Shown: positions 45,425-53,298, counted from the first letter of the stretch. The stretch: 64,000 nt of DNA from Cyclobacteriaceae bacterium (GCA_028285445.1 JANQPQ010000024.1:1-64000); one strand, 5' to 3'. Translations and numbers: made by a program. The notes: a model not told the origin generated them from the letters alone.

Positions 45425-45737
45425 CTTTTTGACCCGCCAGCTGGATGATGATCCTATTTCATCAGTGGCCAATTTGTTTGATGTAGCCATGGTATTTGCC
45501 GTGGCACTGATGGTGGCTCTCGTTACTCGTTTCAATATTGCCGAGTTGTTTACGGAAGAGGATTTCACTATGGTAAAGAACCCGGGCAAAGACAACATGG
45601 AGATCATCACGAAGAAAGGAGAAGAAATTACGCGGTACACATCTAACAGTGATGCCAAAGCCGAGGGTAAGAAAGGAAAGCGGGTAGGAGTAGCCTACGA
45701 GTTAGAGAATGGAGAAATCATTTACGTCCCTGAGTAG
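45405..45737 (+). CDS. hmuV: HmuV: DUF2149, ExbD-like partner
   Basis: 110 residues. A basic N-terminus (MPRRRNNFLTRQLDDD) leads into one membrane helix (PISSVANLFDVAMVFAVALM, then VALV) with a single aspartate, Asp26, at its start. This is the position of the essential proton-carrying aspartate of ExbD and TolR. A small periplasmic domain follows (KNPGKDNMEIITKKGEEI, GVAYELENGEIIYVPE). DUF2149 proteins regularly follow the ExbB-like hmuU gene. The pair is probably a proton-driven motor attached to HmuS/HmuT. The gene ends the operon; five bases later the convergent DUF418 gene ends. Confidence 0.85.
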   Translation: MPRRRNNFLTRQLDDDPISSVANLFDVAMVFAVALMVALVTRFNIAELFTEEDFTMVKNPGKDNMEIITKKGEEITRYTSNSDAKAEGKKGKRVGVAYELENGEIIYVPE

Positions 45738-45742
45738 GTACT

Positions 45743-46945
45743 CTATTTATAGGTGAGTTTCTTCCAAATAGTTTCTAACGGTCCTTGCTTAAACCTGCTT
45801 AACCAGGCCCGGCTAAGAACCCATTGCACCAGTAAAATGGCAAAGGCGAAAAATGGCAAGTAGGAAAAAGGCACTCCCCTCATTAACGCGAATCCATATC
45901 CGAAAAACAAAAGAACAGCAGTTACATTTTGAAAGATGTAGTTAGTAAGTGCCATTCGGCCCAGAATAGCAAGATTGCCGAAAATTGACTTGGCCCGTCC
46001 AGTAGCCCACAGATAAACAAATAGCATGGATATTCCTACGGCCAGACTGGTAGAACCCACATTGTAAACTATTACTTGAATTATCCCGATTTCATTCAGG
46101 GCAAAGCCCCATCCCGTAGTGAACTTGGTTACGGCATAAGCAAAGGAAAAGACCAGGCCAATTACTCCCAGCCAAATTGCACTTTTTGGTACAGGTATGT
46201 CATTGTTACGAATTTTGGGGAGCCAATGACGAGCTAGCAACATGCCGATTAAAAACAATCCTAATACGTGAAAGTAGCGACCAGACATCAGGTAACTCAT
46301 GGCTCTAGGAATAGCGTGGATTACGTTAATAGAGAACACCTCTATTGGCGATTTAGAAGTACGCATTTCCAATAGCGACAAATCTGCAAACCCCCATTGT
46401 GCTTTCAAGCCCATGGAAAAGCGGCGCATAGAACCCCAGAATGATGCCTCCGCCGTTAGGAAGTACAAAGCATACATAAGTAATGGTATTATTAGTAACA
46501 CTATAATCCATCTAAGGATGGCCTTATTTGAAAGCCTTAGATATAAGGGAAGTAACATGCCCAGTAGGCTATAAAGTGTTAGTATATCTCCATTCCAGAT
46601 GCAATACATGTGTAAAAGACCGATGCAGCATAAGACGATCATTCGCCGGTACCAGAAAGATGAGAAGCTCAATGCCGTACTGCTAAAGCGTTCGGCTTGC
46701 AAAGCGAATCCCACCCCAAATAGAATTGAGAAGATTCCATAAAATTTGCCTTCGACAAACCAATCAATAAAGAACAACACCGCCCGATCTAATATTGGTA
46801 AGGCTACTATCTCCTGCGGACTGTAGGTATTATATCCTATAAAGCTGTAAAGATTGGCAGCTAGGATTCCAAAAAGGGCAAAGCCCCGCAAGGCGTCCAA
46901 TACTTGCAAGCGTTCAGATCCGATGGTAGGTTTTAGGGTAGACAT
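45743..46945 (-). CDS. DUF418-family (YeiB-like) polytopic membrane protein
   Basis: 400 residues, about ten membrane helices. The opening RLQVLDALRGFALFGILAAN is the family signature, and the C-terminal DUF418 block (MALTNYIFQNVTAVLLFFGYG, LFVYLWATGRAKSIFGNLA) is complete. Members are acyltransferase-like membrane proteins of unknown substrate. The gene is divergent from the dipeptidase operon, with 116 bases between their starts, and operator 2 lies in that gap. It could therefore also respond to the same regulator, although no good minus-strand -7 element was found. Confidence 0.85.
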   Translation of the reverse strand: MSTLKPTIGSERLQVLDALRGFALFGILAANLYSFIGYNTYSPQEIVALPILDRAVLFFIDWFVEGKFYGIFSILFGVGFALQAERFSSTALSFSSFWYRRMIVLCCIGLLHMYCIWNGDILTLYSLLGMLLPLYLRLSNKAILRWIIVLLIIPLLMYALYFLTAEASFWGSMRRFSMGLKAQWGFADLSLLEMRTSKSPIEVFSINVIHAIPRAMSYLMSGRYFHVLGLFLIGMLLARHWLPKIRNNDIPVPKSAIWLGVIGLVFSFAYAVTKFTTGWGFALNEIGIIQVIVYNVGSTSLAVGISMLFVYLWATGRAKSIFGNLAILGRMALTNYIFQNVTAVLLFFGYGFALMRGVPFSYLPFFAFAILLVQWVLSRAWLSRFKQGPLETIWKKLTYK

Positions 46946-47001
46946 ATCTATAGGAATTCTATCGCTGGAGTATGAAACAAAATAAAAACTATCCTATATT
47001 T

Positions 47002-47018
47002 ATGCAACATTGTTGCAT
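47002..47018. promoter_or_regulatory. Palindromic operator 2, dipeptidase-HupE operon
   Basis: ATGCAACATTGTTGCAT is a perfect 17-base palindrome around a central base, with its 15-base core (47003-47017) identical to operator 1. It lies 43 bases before the ATG at 47062, overlaps a near -7 element (TGCATTTG, 47014-47021) and is 56 bases from the divergent DUF418 start. Confidence 0.75.
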
Positions 47019-47061
47019 TTGTAGCTTGCTCATTTTTTCCAAGACTGAAATCAAAACTATC

Positions 47062-48381
47062 ATGGCTCGTAAACTTGTATCCCTTACACCACCGTCAATT
47101 CCCATTAAGCGTCATCTGATGTGGTCAGTTCTCTCTCTGGCCCTCGCAGTATTGTTTTTCGGTTGTTTACCATCAGAAACCGATAATGGGGCTGAAAATG
47201 AAACTGAAGAAGAGATGACCCAGCGGGCTCTCGAAATCCACAACCGGGTGCTGACTCTTGATACTCATGCAGATACACCACTGCGCATGATTCAGCCCGG
47301 GTTTAATATGGCTGAACGGCATGATCCTAATGAGACGGGTTCAAAGGTTGACTATCCCCGGATGGTTGAGGGAGGTTTGGATGCAATATTTTTTGCTGCG
47401 TTCGTGGCCCAGGATATTCGTGACGATGATGGCAATACCAGAGCTAAGGCCTTATGCCTGCAGATGATAGATTCAGTGATTGCTTCCACTCAAAGAAATT
47501 CCGATATGGTTGGGCTGGCTCTGAATCCAGATGATGCCTATACGCTTGAGAAAGAAGGAAAACGAGCAATCTACTTAGGTATAGAAAATGGTTACCCAAT
47601 TGGAGGCGACTTGTCTAATGTCGCGCTCTATTTTGAAAAAGGTGTGCGATACATCACGTTAGTACATTCATCTAACAACGATTTGGCAGACTCGGCCACG
47701 GACCCAGATGGAACCGAACATGGCGGTATTAGTGAATTTGGTGCAGAAGTGGTAAATGAGATGAATCGCCTTGGTATTATGGTTGATGTATCTCATGGTA
47801 ACGATAGTGTCTTCTATGATGCAATAGCCATGTCTAAAGCACCGATAATAGCCAGTCACTCCAATGCACGTGCAGTAACTGGTCATGATCGTAATATGAC
47901 AGATGATATGCTTAAGTTAATGGCTGAAAATGGAGGTGTTGTACAACTGACTATGTTGGCTAATTACTTGAGAGAGGCACCTGCAAATCCGGAGAAAGAC
48001 TCTGCAGTAGCCGAGTTACGAGCTAACATGAAGCCTGTTAGCGAAATGACTCCTGAAGAAAGATCAGAGATGCGAGATGCCTTTAGGGCCTTAAATGAAA
48101 AGTACCCTGATCCTCCGGCCACGGTTACCCACGTTGTGGATCACATAGATCACATCGTTAGTGTGGCAGGAATAGATCACGTGGGAATTGGATGTGATTT
48201 CGATGGTGGCGGTGGAATTGAAGGCGTATTCGATGCAAGCGAAGTAATGAATATTACCATCGAATTGGTAAAACGCGGATATACTGAGGAACAGATTGCG
48301 AAAATTTGGGGTGGTAACTTAATTCGAGTTTTCAAAGAAGTACAGTCGATTGCTGAGCAGATACAATCCGAGGCATCATAG
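47062..48381 (+). CDS. M19 membrane dipeptidase lipoprotein
   Basis: 439 residues from the ATG at 47062; the longer frame runs back through operator 2 and cannot be the normal start. A leader with a lipobox (LALAVLFFGC) gives an envelope lipoprotein. The peptidase M19 fold shows the TLDTHADTPLRM motif (His and Asp zinc ligands), a metal-bridging glutamate in IYLGIENGYPIGGD, VDVSHGND, IIASHSNARAV and IDHVGIGCDFDGGGG. The family hydrolyses dipeptides, including D-amino acid forms, using two zinc ions. It is the first gene of a boxed operon with a DUF6702 and a HupE-type gene. Why a zinc peptidase should be placed under this operator is an open question. Confidence 0.88.
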   Translation: MARKLVSLTPPSIPIKRHLMWSVLSLALAVLFFGCLPSETDNGAENETEEEMTQRALEIHNRVLTLDTHADTPLRMIQPGFNMAERHDPNETGSKVDYPRMVEGGLDAIFFAAFVAQDIRDDDGNTRAKALCLQMIDSVIASTQRNSDMVGLALNPDDAYTLEKEGKRAIYLGIENGYPIGGDLSNVALYFEKGVRYITLVHSSNNDLADSATDPDGTEHGGISEFGAEVVNEMNRLGIMVDVSHGNDSVFYDAIAMSKAPIIASHSNARAVTGHDRNMTDDMLKLMAENGGVVQLTMLANYLREAPANPEKDSAVAELRANMKPVSEMTPEERSEMRDAFRALNEKYPDPPATVTHVVDHIDHIVSVAGIDHVGIGCDFDGGGGIEGVFDASEVMNITIELVKRGYTEEQIAKIWGGNLIRVFKEVQSIAEQIQSEAS

Positions 48382-48400
48382 AACATTATCCTCTAAGGCT

Positions 48401-48919
48401 GTGTTCAGCTTTTTGCTTGCTTTAATTCTCTTATGGCAGCCAGTGGAATCCTCTGGGGCTGTCCTTCACCCATTGAGGTTATCCCTATGCGAGATAGAAT
48501 ACACCTCGAGCAAAAGGAGTTTATCTGTTAACCTCAAGTTGTTCCTAACAGATGTTAACGAAGCCTTGGTTCTTGATCCGTATAGCAAGGAGCTGGCATT
48601 CTGTCAACCCAATGAATCGCCAAAAGCTGATCCCATGTTACTGGAATATCTCAACCAGTTCTTCCATGTAAAGGTTAATGGAAAGGCGTTGGACCTAAAA
48701 ATCAAGAGCAAGAAGCTTACTGGGGAAGGGGATAATACTGCTCTGTGGGTTTACTTCGAGTATTACCAACAGCCAACACCAACAACGATGGAAATTAAGA
48801 ATGCAGTGTTTACAGACTTATTCTTCGATCAAAACAATATTGTTTATGTCCACTATGATGGAGAACCGAAAAGCCTGATGCTTAACAAAAAAACACCTGT
48901 TCACGAATTAACCTTCTGA
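48401..48919 (+). CDS. DUF6702-family exported protein
   Basis: 172 residues from a GTG at 48401, 19 bases after the dipeptidase stop; the longer frame starts with a TTG inside that gene. A signal peptide (VFSFLLALILLWQPVESSGA) precedes LHPLRLSLCEIEYTSSKRSL, the conserved opening of DUF6702, a beta-rich domain found next to HupE/UreJ-type transporters in Bacteroidota. One Cys-His cluster at the mature N-terminus could bind a metal. It is followed by the HupE gene after one base, so the two probably work as one unit. Confidence 0.75.
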   Translation: MFSFLLALILLWQPVESSGAVLHPLRLSLCEIEYTSSKRSLSVNLKLFLTDVNEALVLDPYSKELAFCQPNESPKADPMLLEYLNQFFHVKVNGKALDLKIKSKKLTGEGDNTALWVYFEYYQQPTPTTMEIKNAVFTDLFFDQNNIVYVHYDGEPKSLMLNKKTPVHELTF

Positions 48920-48920
48920 G

Positions 48921-49505
48921 ATGCACCCTTTCGAGTTCTATTTGAAGTTGGGCTTTGAGCATATTTCTAACTTGGCGGGCTATGATCATATATTATTCCT
49001 GGTGGCACTGTGTGCAGTTTATAAGATTCAGCATTGGAAAAATATTCTGATTCTAGTCACAGCATTTACCATTGGGCATAGTGTTACGCTGGTCCTAGCT
49101 TCACTTGATATCTTTGCTATCCCTTCCAATATCATTAAGTTTCTTATTCCCACCACCATTTTTATAACGGCCATTCATAATGTGATAGGGCCTGATAGGT
49201 CACAAAAACCATCAAAAATGGGCAGGAACTATGTTATGGCGCTTTTCTTCGGTTTTATTCATGGCATGGATTTCTCGAACTACTTCAAAGCCTTGATAAT
49301 GGATCCTTCCGGAATAATTGTGCCTTTACTGGGCTTCAACATCGGGATTGAGCTGGGACAGTTACTGGTAGTGATGTTTATCGTAGGTATAGCTTTCCTG
49401 TTCCTGAATGTATTTAAGTTTAAGCACCGCGAGTGGAATGTCTTCGTTTCCGGGGCTGCTGCCGGTATGTCACTAATCTCGATGTTAGATAACAAGTTCT
49501 GGTAA
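48921..49505 (+). CDS. HupE/UreJ-family metal permease
   Basis: 194 residues with about six membrane helices. Typical motifs are present: GFEHISNLAGYDHILFL (His and Asp ligands), FTIGHSVTL, FGFIHGMDFS and FNIGIELGQ. HupE and UreJ proteins carry nickel or cobalt, and relatives are suspected to carry zinc or other ions. It is coupled to the DUF6702 gene and lies under operator 2. The operator's presence suggests a transition metal taken up when scarce; the ion is not decided by sequence. It converges on the TonB-receptor gene with a 58-base gap. Confidence 0.83.
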   Translation: MHPFEFYLKLGFEHISNLAGYDHILFLVALCAVYKIQHWKNILILVTAFTIGHSVTLVLASLDIFAIPSNIIKFLIPTTIFITAIHNVIGPDRSQKPSKMGRNYVMALFFGFIHGMDFSNYFKALIMDPSGIIVPLLGFNIGIELGQLLVVMFIVGIAFLFLNVFKFKHREWNVFVSGAAAGMSLISMLDNKFW

Positions 49506-49563
49506 CGAGTGAGCCAGATAGTATGAATAAGAACTGTTTGAGGTATAAACTTTCATTCTTTTG

Positions 49564-51720
49564 TCAAAGATCTAGTATGAGGCCCGCATTGATAATGCTG
49601 CCTTCAGTTGGCGCCCAAATCTCTGGCAGCTGTGGTTTGAAGTGATCCGTTATATTGAAATTCTCCAGTTTATGCTGTCTTGTGTCAATAAAATTCTCAA
49701 AGTTGATATAGACACTCCACATATTGATCTTCCTCATTGCCATTAGACCAATAATCCAGAAATCATCTGTCTTGGTTCTATCACTTCTGAATTGCCTTCC
49801 TGTATAATACGATTCAAAACCAATTCTCCACTTATCCTCTTGTTCGAAGATGAGTACCGCACCAAAATTGTGTTTAGGTGTTAATGCTTTCTGCTGGATC
49901 AAATTATCAAACTTTAACCTTGCATCTATAAAGGCGTAATTGGCGAAAAGCTTAAAATCCTTAAATGTCACCTTCATGTTAGTTTCAATTCCCTGACTGT
50001 CAACGGGCCCATCAGCATTTTCGTAAAAAAATTGTCCTTGGTTATTTTGCCGAAATACCAGCGATTCATTGAGACGCGTATAGAATAGCAGTTGGTTGAA
50101 TGAAAAAGTCCAGTTCTTTCCAATAGCTGTTTTGTAGTTTATGTCGAAGTTGCCCCCAAATGATCGTTCGGCATCCATGTTATTAATATCAATTGGTAGG
50201 ATGCTCTCGAAAGTCAGGCTTTCGGCCTCTTCAGTAAAGATTGTTGGTAGCTTGTAGCCAAGGCCACCACCAATTCTGGCGGTCCACTTCTCATTTAATT
50301 TTGCTAGTAGAGACAATCTGGGCAAGGCAAAAATGCCATAATCAATGTCGTAGTCAAGCCGGAAGCCGCTCTCAAGAGATACTTGATCACTTAGCACTGA
50401 CGTGTTCTGGGTGAATCCCCCCAATGTAATATAGCGGTAACCTCGATCCTCCGAAACTAAGACATCCTCTGTAAATTGATCGCTGTATACATTAAGTCCC
50501 GATACCCAACTGGATTTGGTGCTGCCTGAGCTGTAGGAGACCTCGCTAAACGTAGACCATTGCCGGCCCGCAAAAGTTAAATTGGGTTCGGAAATCTCCC
50601 TATCGAAGAAAGTGAGGCTATGTTTCAAACGTAACACCTGCCGATTTGAGAGACGATTTTCGTAAGTCAATTGATAGGAGTAGCGATCAGATTGATTTCT
50701 TTCTGTAAATTGATAAATGCCAGGGCCCTCTTCTTCGATGATCTCAATATCGCCGCCTTCTCGGTCTTCGACAGTTGCGTTTAGCGTAAGCCTAAACTTA
50801 GTTCTATCATTGAAATAGTAGAATAGGGAGGGATTGATTGTGAGGCTCCTGATGCGAGGAATATCGCTGAAATCGTCGTCGTTAGCGTCGTAGGCTTTTT
50901 GTCGATTGCCGGAGGTGAAAATTGATAATCCCCACTTTTCGAACTTATTAGCATAAAAACTGTTGAAAGTGGTGCCAAGAGCCTGCGTCTGATCTAACAT
51001 GAAACGGAGTTTTCGGCCTTGTTCCGGAGTATAAGTTACCAGATTTACCAATCCTGCGATTGCTCCTCCACCAAACAAAGTTGAATTGCTACCCTTGATA
51101 ACTTCCACCTGGTGTAGATCTAGTGGTGGCACTTGCATAATGCTAAGACCTCCGGAAAAGCCTCCAAAAAGTGGGAAACCGTCCTTTAACATTTGTGTAT
51201 AGCGACCATCCAGCCCTTGGATTCTTATGCTTTGGTTGGCTGAGCTGGCCGAGGTAATTTGCATCTGAATTCCGGTGCTTTCCCTGAGTACCATGGCGAT
51301 GTTGTTCGATCGCATAATGGCTTTTTCAGCCAACTCTTCTGAGCCAAGTACCTCTACCCGGGTGGGAATGGCATCAATGGTACGGCTTGCTCTGGTGCTG
51401 GTCACAATTACCTCCTCTAATTCTTCACCACGGGTTAGCTTGAAAATGATAATCTCATTCGTCCTGGGGAAGGTAATCTGCCGCGTTAGATCCCGATAGC
51501 CAACGTACGAAATCAAGACTGTAATTGTATCCTGCGTTGTGCCAGAGATTTCCAGGTATCCATCGACATCTGTAATGGCGCCTTTGGTTGGGGAAATGCT
51601 GGCAGTGGCACCTATTAGGGGTTCATTGGTTTCGCCATCAATAACCCGCACTTTAATTGTGTTTTGACTTGATGCTGTAATAGCCATAAGGCACATTACA
51701 GCAAGTAACATGAACTTCAT
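49564..51720 (-). CDS. TonB-dependent outer-membrane receptor, probably for a metal or metallophore
   Basis: 718 residues. The leader MKFMLLAVMCLMAITASSQ is followed by a carboxypeptidase-regulatory-like domain (IKVRVIDGETNEPLIGATAS), a plug (RASRTIDAIPTRVEVLGSEE, SIRIQGLDGRYTQMLKDGFP, VEVIKGSNSTLFGGGAIAGL) and a barrel that ends IINAGLILDL. The haem-receptor FRAP and NPDL boxes seen in HmuR are absent. It is the third gene of a minus-strand operon after MerC and DUF6660 genes, controlled from the divergent region with operators 3 and 4. By context it should import zinc or another metal (ZnuD-like role); the substrate is inferred. Confidence 0.87.
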   Translation of the reverse strand: MKFMLLAVMCLMAITASSQNTIKVRVIDGETNEPLIGATASISPTKGAITDVDGYLEISGTTQDTITVLISYVGYRDLTRQITFPRTNEIIIFKLTRGEELEEVIVTSTRASRTIDAIPTRVEVLGSEELAEKAIMRSNNIAMVLRESTGIQMQITSASSANQSIRIQGLDGRYTQMLKDGFPLFGGFSGGLSIMQVPPLDLHQVEVIKGSNSTLFGGGAIAGLVNLVTYTPEQGRKLRFMLDQTQALGTTFNSFYANKFEKWGLSIFTSGNRQKAYDANDDDFSDIPRIRSLTINPSLFYYFNDRTKFRLTLNATVEDREGGDIEIIEEEGPGIYQFTERNQSDRYSYQLTYENRLSNRQVLRLKHSLTFFDREISEPNLTFAGRQWSTFSEVSYSSGSTKSSWVSGLNVYSDQFTEDVLVSEDRGYRYITLGGFTQNTSVLSDQVSLESGFRLDYDIDYGIFALPRLSLLAKLNEKWTARIGGGLGYKLPTIFTEEAESLTFESILPIDINNMDAERSFGGNFDINYKTAIGKNWTFSFNQLLFYTRLNESLVFRQNNQGQFFYENADGPVDSQGIETNMKVTFKDFKLFANYAFIDARLKFDNLIQQKALTPKHNFGAVLIFEQEDKWRIGFESYYTGRQFRSDRTKTDDFWIIGLMAMRKINMWSVYINFENFIDTRQHKLENFNITDHFKPQLPEIWAPTEGSIINAGLILDL

Positions 51721-51777
51721 TTTTTAATTAATTAAGAAGCTAAAAATCGAAGAGAAACAGTAGGTATGAGTATGGTT

Positions 51778-52086
51778 CTAAACCTGGCGGGGAGGGTCCC
51801 AAATGGAGAATACGATTTGTCTATTATAGGTGGTATTGACTTTGGCAGGTGAGGTTTGGGAAACCCATTCAACTTCTAGCCGTGAGGCATTGGCCAATGA
51901 AATACCAGTGTAGCACTCTTGACAGATACAGAAGGGTTGGCATTGGTCTACATCCTGGTGATCTTCATGTTGATGGGTATCAACTACCTCACTATCAGTG
52001 GTCTCGCCGCAATTGAGATCGTCGGGACAGGGTAAGCTTGTTATACCTATTAGGTAGATTGAAAATAGAAGGGCAACAACTCTCAC
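51778..52086 (-). CDS. DUF6660-like His/Cys-rich small exported protein
   Basis: 102 residues with a GTG start at 52086. A short signal peptide (VRVVALLFSIYLIGITSLPC) leads to a histidine/aspartate-rich stretch (DTHQHEDHQDVDQ) and a dense cysteine motif CQPFCICQEC (C-x3-C-x-C-x2-C). This corresponds to DUF6660, a family that in Bacteroidota accompanies metal TonB receptors. The composition suggests metal binding at the periplasmic side, possibly as chaperone or sensor. It lies between the MerC and TonB-receptor genes, 57 bases from each. Confidence 0.75.
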   Translation of the reverse strand: MRVVALLFSIYLIGITSLPCPDDLNCGETTDSEVVDTHQHEDHQDVDQCQPFCICQECYTGISLANASRLEVEWVSQTSPAKVNTTYNRQIVFSIWDPPRQV

Positions 52087-52143
52087 ACACTAAAAATACA
52101 AATTGCGTTGCTAATCATCCCAAAATGGCTTTGAATAAGTTGT

Positions 52144-52569
52144 TTAATGATGTTGTTCGCTGGCTGATTCAGCAACTTCGCAACACCCTACTTCACAGCG
52201 GCAATGCCTTCTATTTATCAGGTGCAAAATAATTAGTCCAGCAGCTGGAAAATACACCATATCCAAGGGGAATTCCATTAGTTCCATCCGCTCATTGATT
52301 ACAAAGTAGGACAGCATCATCCAAAAGCCTCCCATGCCTAGGCGAACCCATAACCTACGGGATTGTCGAATGCTTAAATAGGCGGCAATGAAAGAGATGA
52401 CAAGGAAGAATATATCTAGCCAGGTCCACCAGATGCGACTTTCATGATAAACTGCAGAAGCGGTGGGAACTGCGGCTATCAAAAAAGGTGTGGCAATGCA
52501 ATGGATCATACAGAGTGAGGAGCTGAGAACGCCTAACTCATCCGATTTCTTGTTCAGTAAAGTTATCAT
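52144..52569 (-). CDS. MerC-domain membrane protein
   Basis: 141 residues with four membrane helices. Near the N-terminus the family's helix-1 Cys motif is present (LGVLSSSLCMIHCIATPFL; Cys20 and Cys24). The C-terminal tail is metal-ligand rich (HCRCEVGCCEVAESASEQHH). MerC proteins of transposons carry mercuric ions inward; chromosomal Bacteroidota MerC-domain proteins under metal-responsive operators are more likely to handle zinc or copper. The ATG lies ten bases from operator 3, which therefore sits in the 5' leader or on the start of transcription. It is the first gene of the minus-strand operon. Confidence 0.85.
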   Translation of the reverse strand: MITLLNKKSDELGVLSSSLCMIHCIATPFLIAAVPTASAVYHESRIWWTWLDIFFLVISFIAAYLSIRQSRRLWVRLGMGGFWMMLSYFVINERMELMEFPLDMVYFPAAGLIILHLINRRHCRCEVGCCEVAESASEQHH

Positions 52570-52578
52570 AGATATAAA

Positions 52579-52593
52579 TGCAACACTGTTGCA
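52579..52593. promoter_or_regulatory. Palindromic operator 3, MerC operon
   Basis: TGCAACACTGTTGCA is a perfect 7-1-7 palindrome identical to operators 1 and 2 except for the central base. It begins within the minus-strand -7 element and covers the expected start of transcription of the MerC operon. Confidence 0.8.
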
Positions 52594-52599
52594 AATATA
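52592..52599 (-). promoter_or_regulatory. -7 promoter element of the MerC operon
   Basis: Read on the minus strand, TATATTTG matches TAnnTTTG exactly and lies 23 bases from the MerC ATG. A possible -33 TTG is at 52618-52616 with a 16-base spacer, inside operator 4. Operator 3 overlaps the element, as expected for repression. Confidence 0.6.
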
Positions 52600-52613
52600 A
52601 GATTGTTAAGTAA

Positions 52614-52628
52614 TGCAACACAGTTGCA
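52614..52628. promoter_or_regulatory. Palindromic operator 4, ABC-transporter operon
   Basis: TGCAACACAGTTGCA has one mismatch from a perfect palindrome. Its centre is 35 bases from that of operator 3. It ends five bases before the plus-strand -7 element, covering the place of the -33 element. Confidence 0.75.
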
Positions 52629-52633
52629 TTTGG

Positions 52634-52641
52634 TAATTTTG
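52634..52641 (+). promoter_or_regulatory. -7 promoter element of the ABC-transporter operon
   Basis: TAATTTTG matches TAnnTTTG exactly, 30 bases before the ATG of the first ABC gene. No clear -33 TTG was found at the usual spacing because operator 4 occupies that position. Confidence 0.55.
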
Positions 52642-52671
52642 GCAGGTAATTTTGAGTGATTCGGAACAAGT

Positions 52672-53298
52672 ATGCTCGTAACACAATCACTGTACTTTGC
52701 TTACAGCTCAGATACTGAATTCCACTTCCCGGATATAAGCCTACAAGAGGGGGATAATCTATTGGTATTGGGTCAGTCTGGTGTGGGCAAAACCACCTTG
52801 CTACACCTGATTGCCGGACTTCTACAGCCTAAATCTGGAAACATTGAGCTTAGAGGTACAGTTATCCATGAGCTTTCATCAGGAAAGCTGGATCGTTTTA
52901 GGGGAAGAAATATTGGATTGGTGTTTCAGAGACCGCACTTTGTTCAGGCACTTTCCTTACGAGAAAACTTGTCACTGGTGCAATACCTGGCTGGCAAACC
53001 TCACGACAAAATGCGAATCAATGAAGTATTGAAGAGCCTGGGGATTGAGGGGAAGGGCGAGAACAAGCCGTATTCCCTCAGCCAGGGAGAGCAACAGCGG
53101 GCTGCTATTGCTCTTGCAGTGATAAACAGCCCACAACTAATCCTGGCCGATGAACCTACCTCCAGCCTGGATGATACAAACTGCACCAAGGTCACAACCT
53201 TGCTTAAAGAACAAGCGGCTGAAACAGGCGCCCAGCTTGTTATTATTACCCACGATCAACGCTTAAAGGATCAATTCGAAAATACCCTGAGTCTATGA
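52672..53298 (+). CDS. ABC transporter ATPase, LolD/MacB type
   Basis: 208 residues. All nucleotide-binding motifs are present: Walker A GQSGVGKTT, the Q-loop at VFQRPHF, the ABC signature LSQGEQQR, Walker B LILADEPTSSLD and the H-loop histidine in VIITHDQ. It resembles LolD-type ATPases that pair with FtsX-fold permeases, and the next gene, overlapping by four bases, encodes such a permease. The same trio (ATPase, FtsX permease, DUF3299-like protein) occurs in the Zur-controlled PA4063-PA4066 region of Pseudomonas aeruginosa, from recollection. It is the first gene after operator 4. Confidence 0.9.
   Translation: MLVTQSLYFAYSSDTEFHFPDISLQEGDNLLVLGQSGVGKTTLLHLIAGLLQPKSGNIELRGTVIHELSSGKLDRFRGRNIGLVFQRPHFVQALSLRENLSLVQYLAGKPHDKMRINEVLKSLGIEGKGENKPYSLSQGEQQRAAIALAVINSPQLILADEPTSSLDDTNCTKVTTLLKEQAAETGAQLVIITHDQRLKDQFENTLSL

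Noticed and set aside
46972-47061. Upstream extension of the dipeptidase frame, starting at 46972
   Set aside because: It would be translated through operator 2; the ATG at 47062 gives a normal lipoprotein leader.
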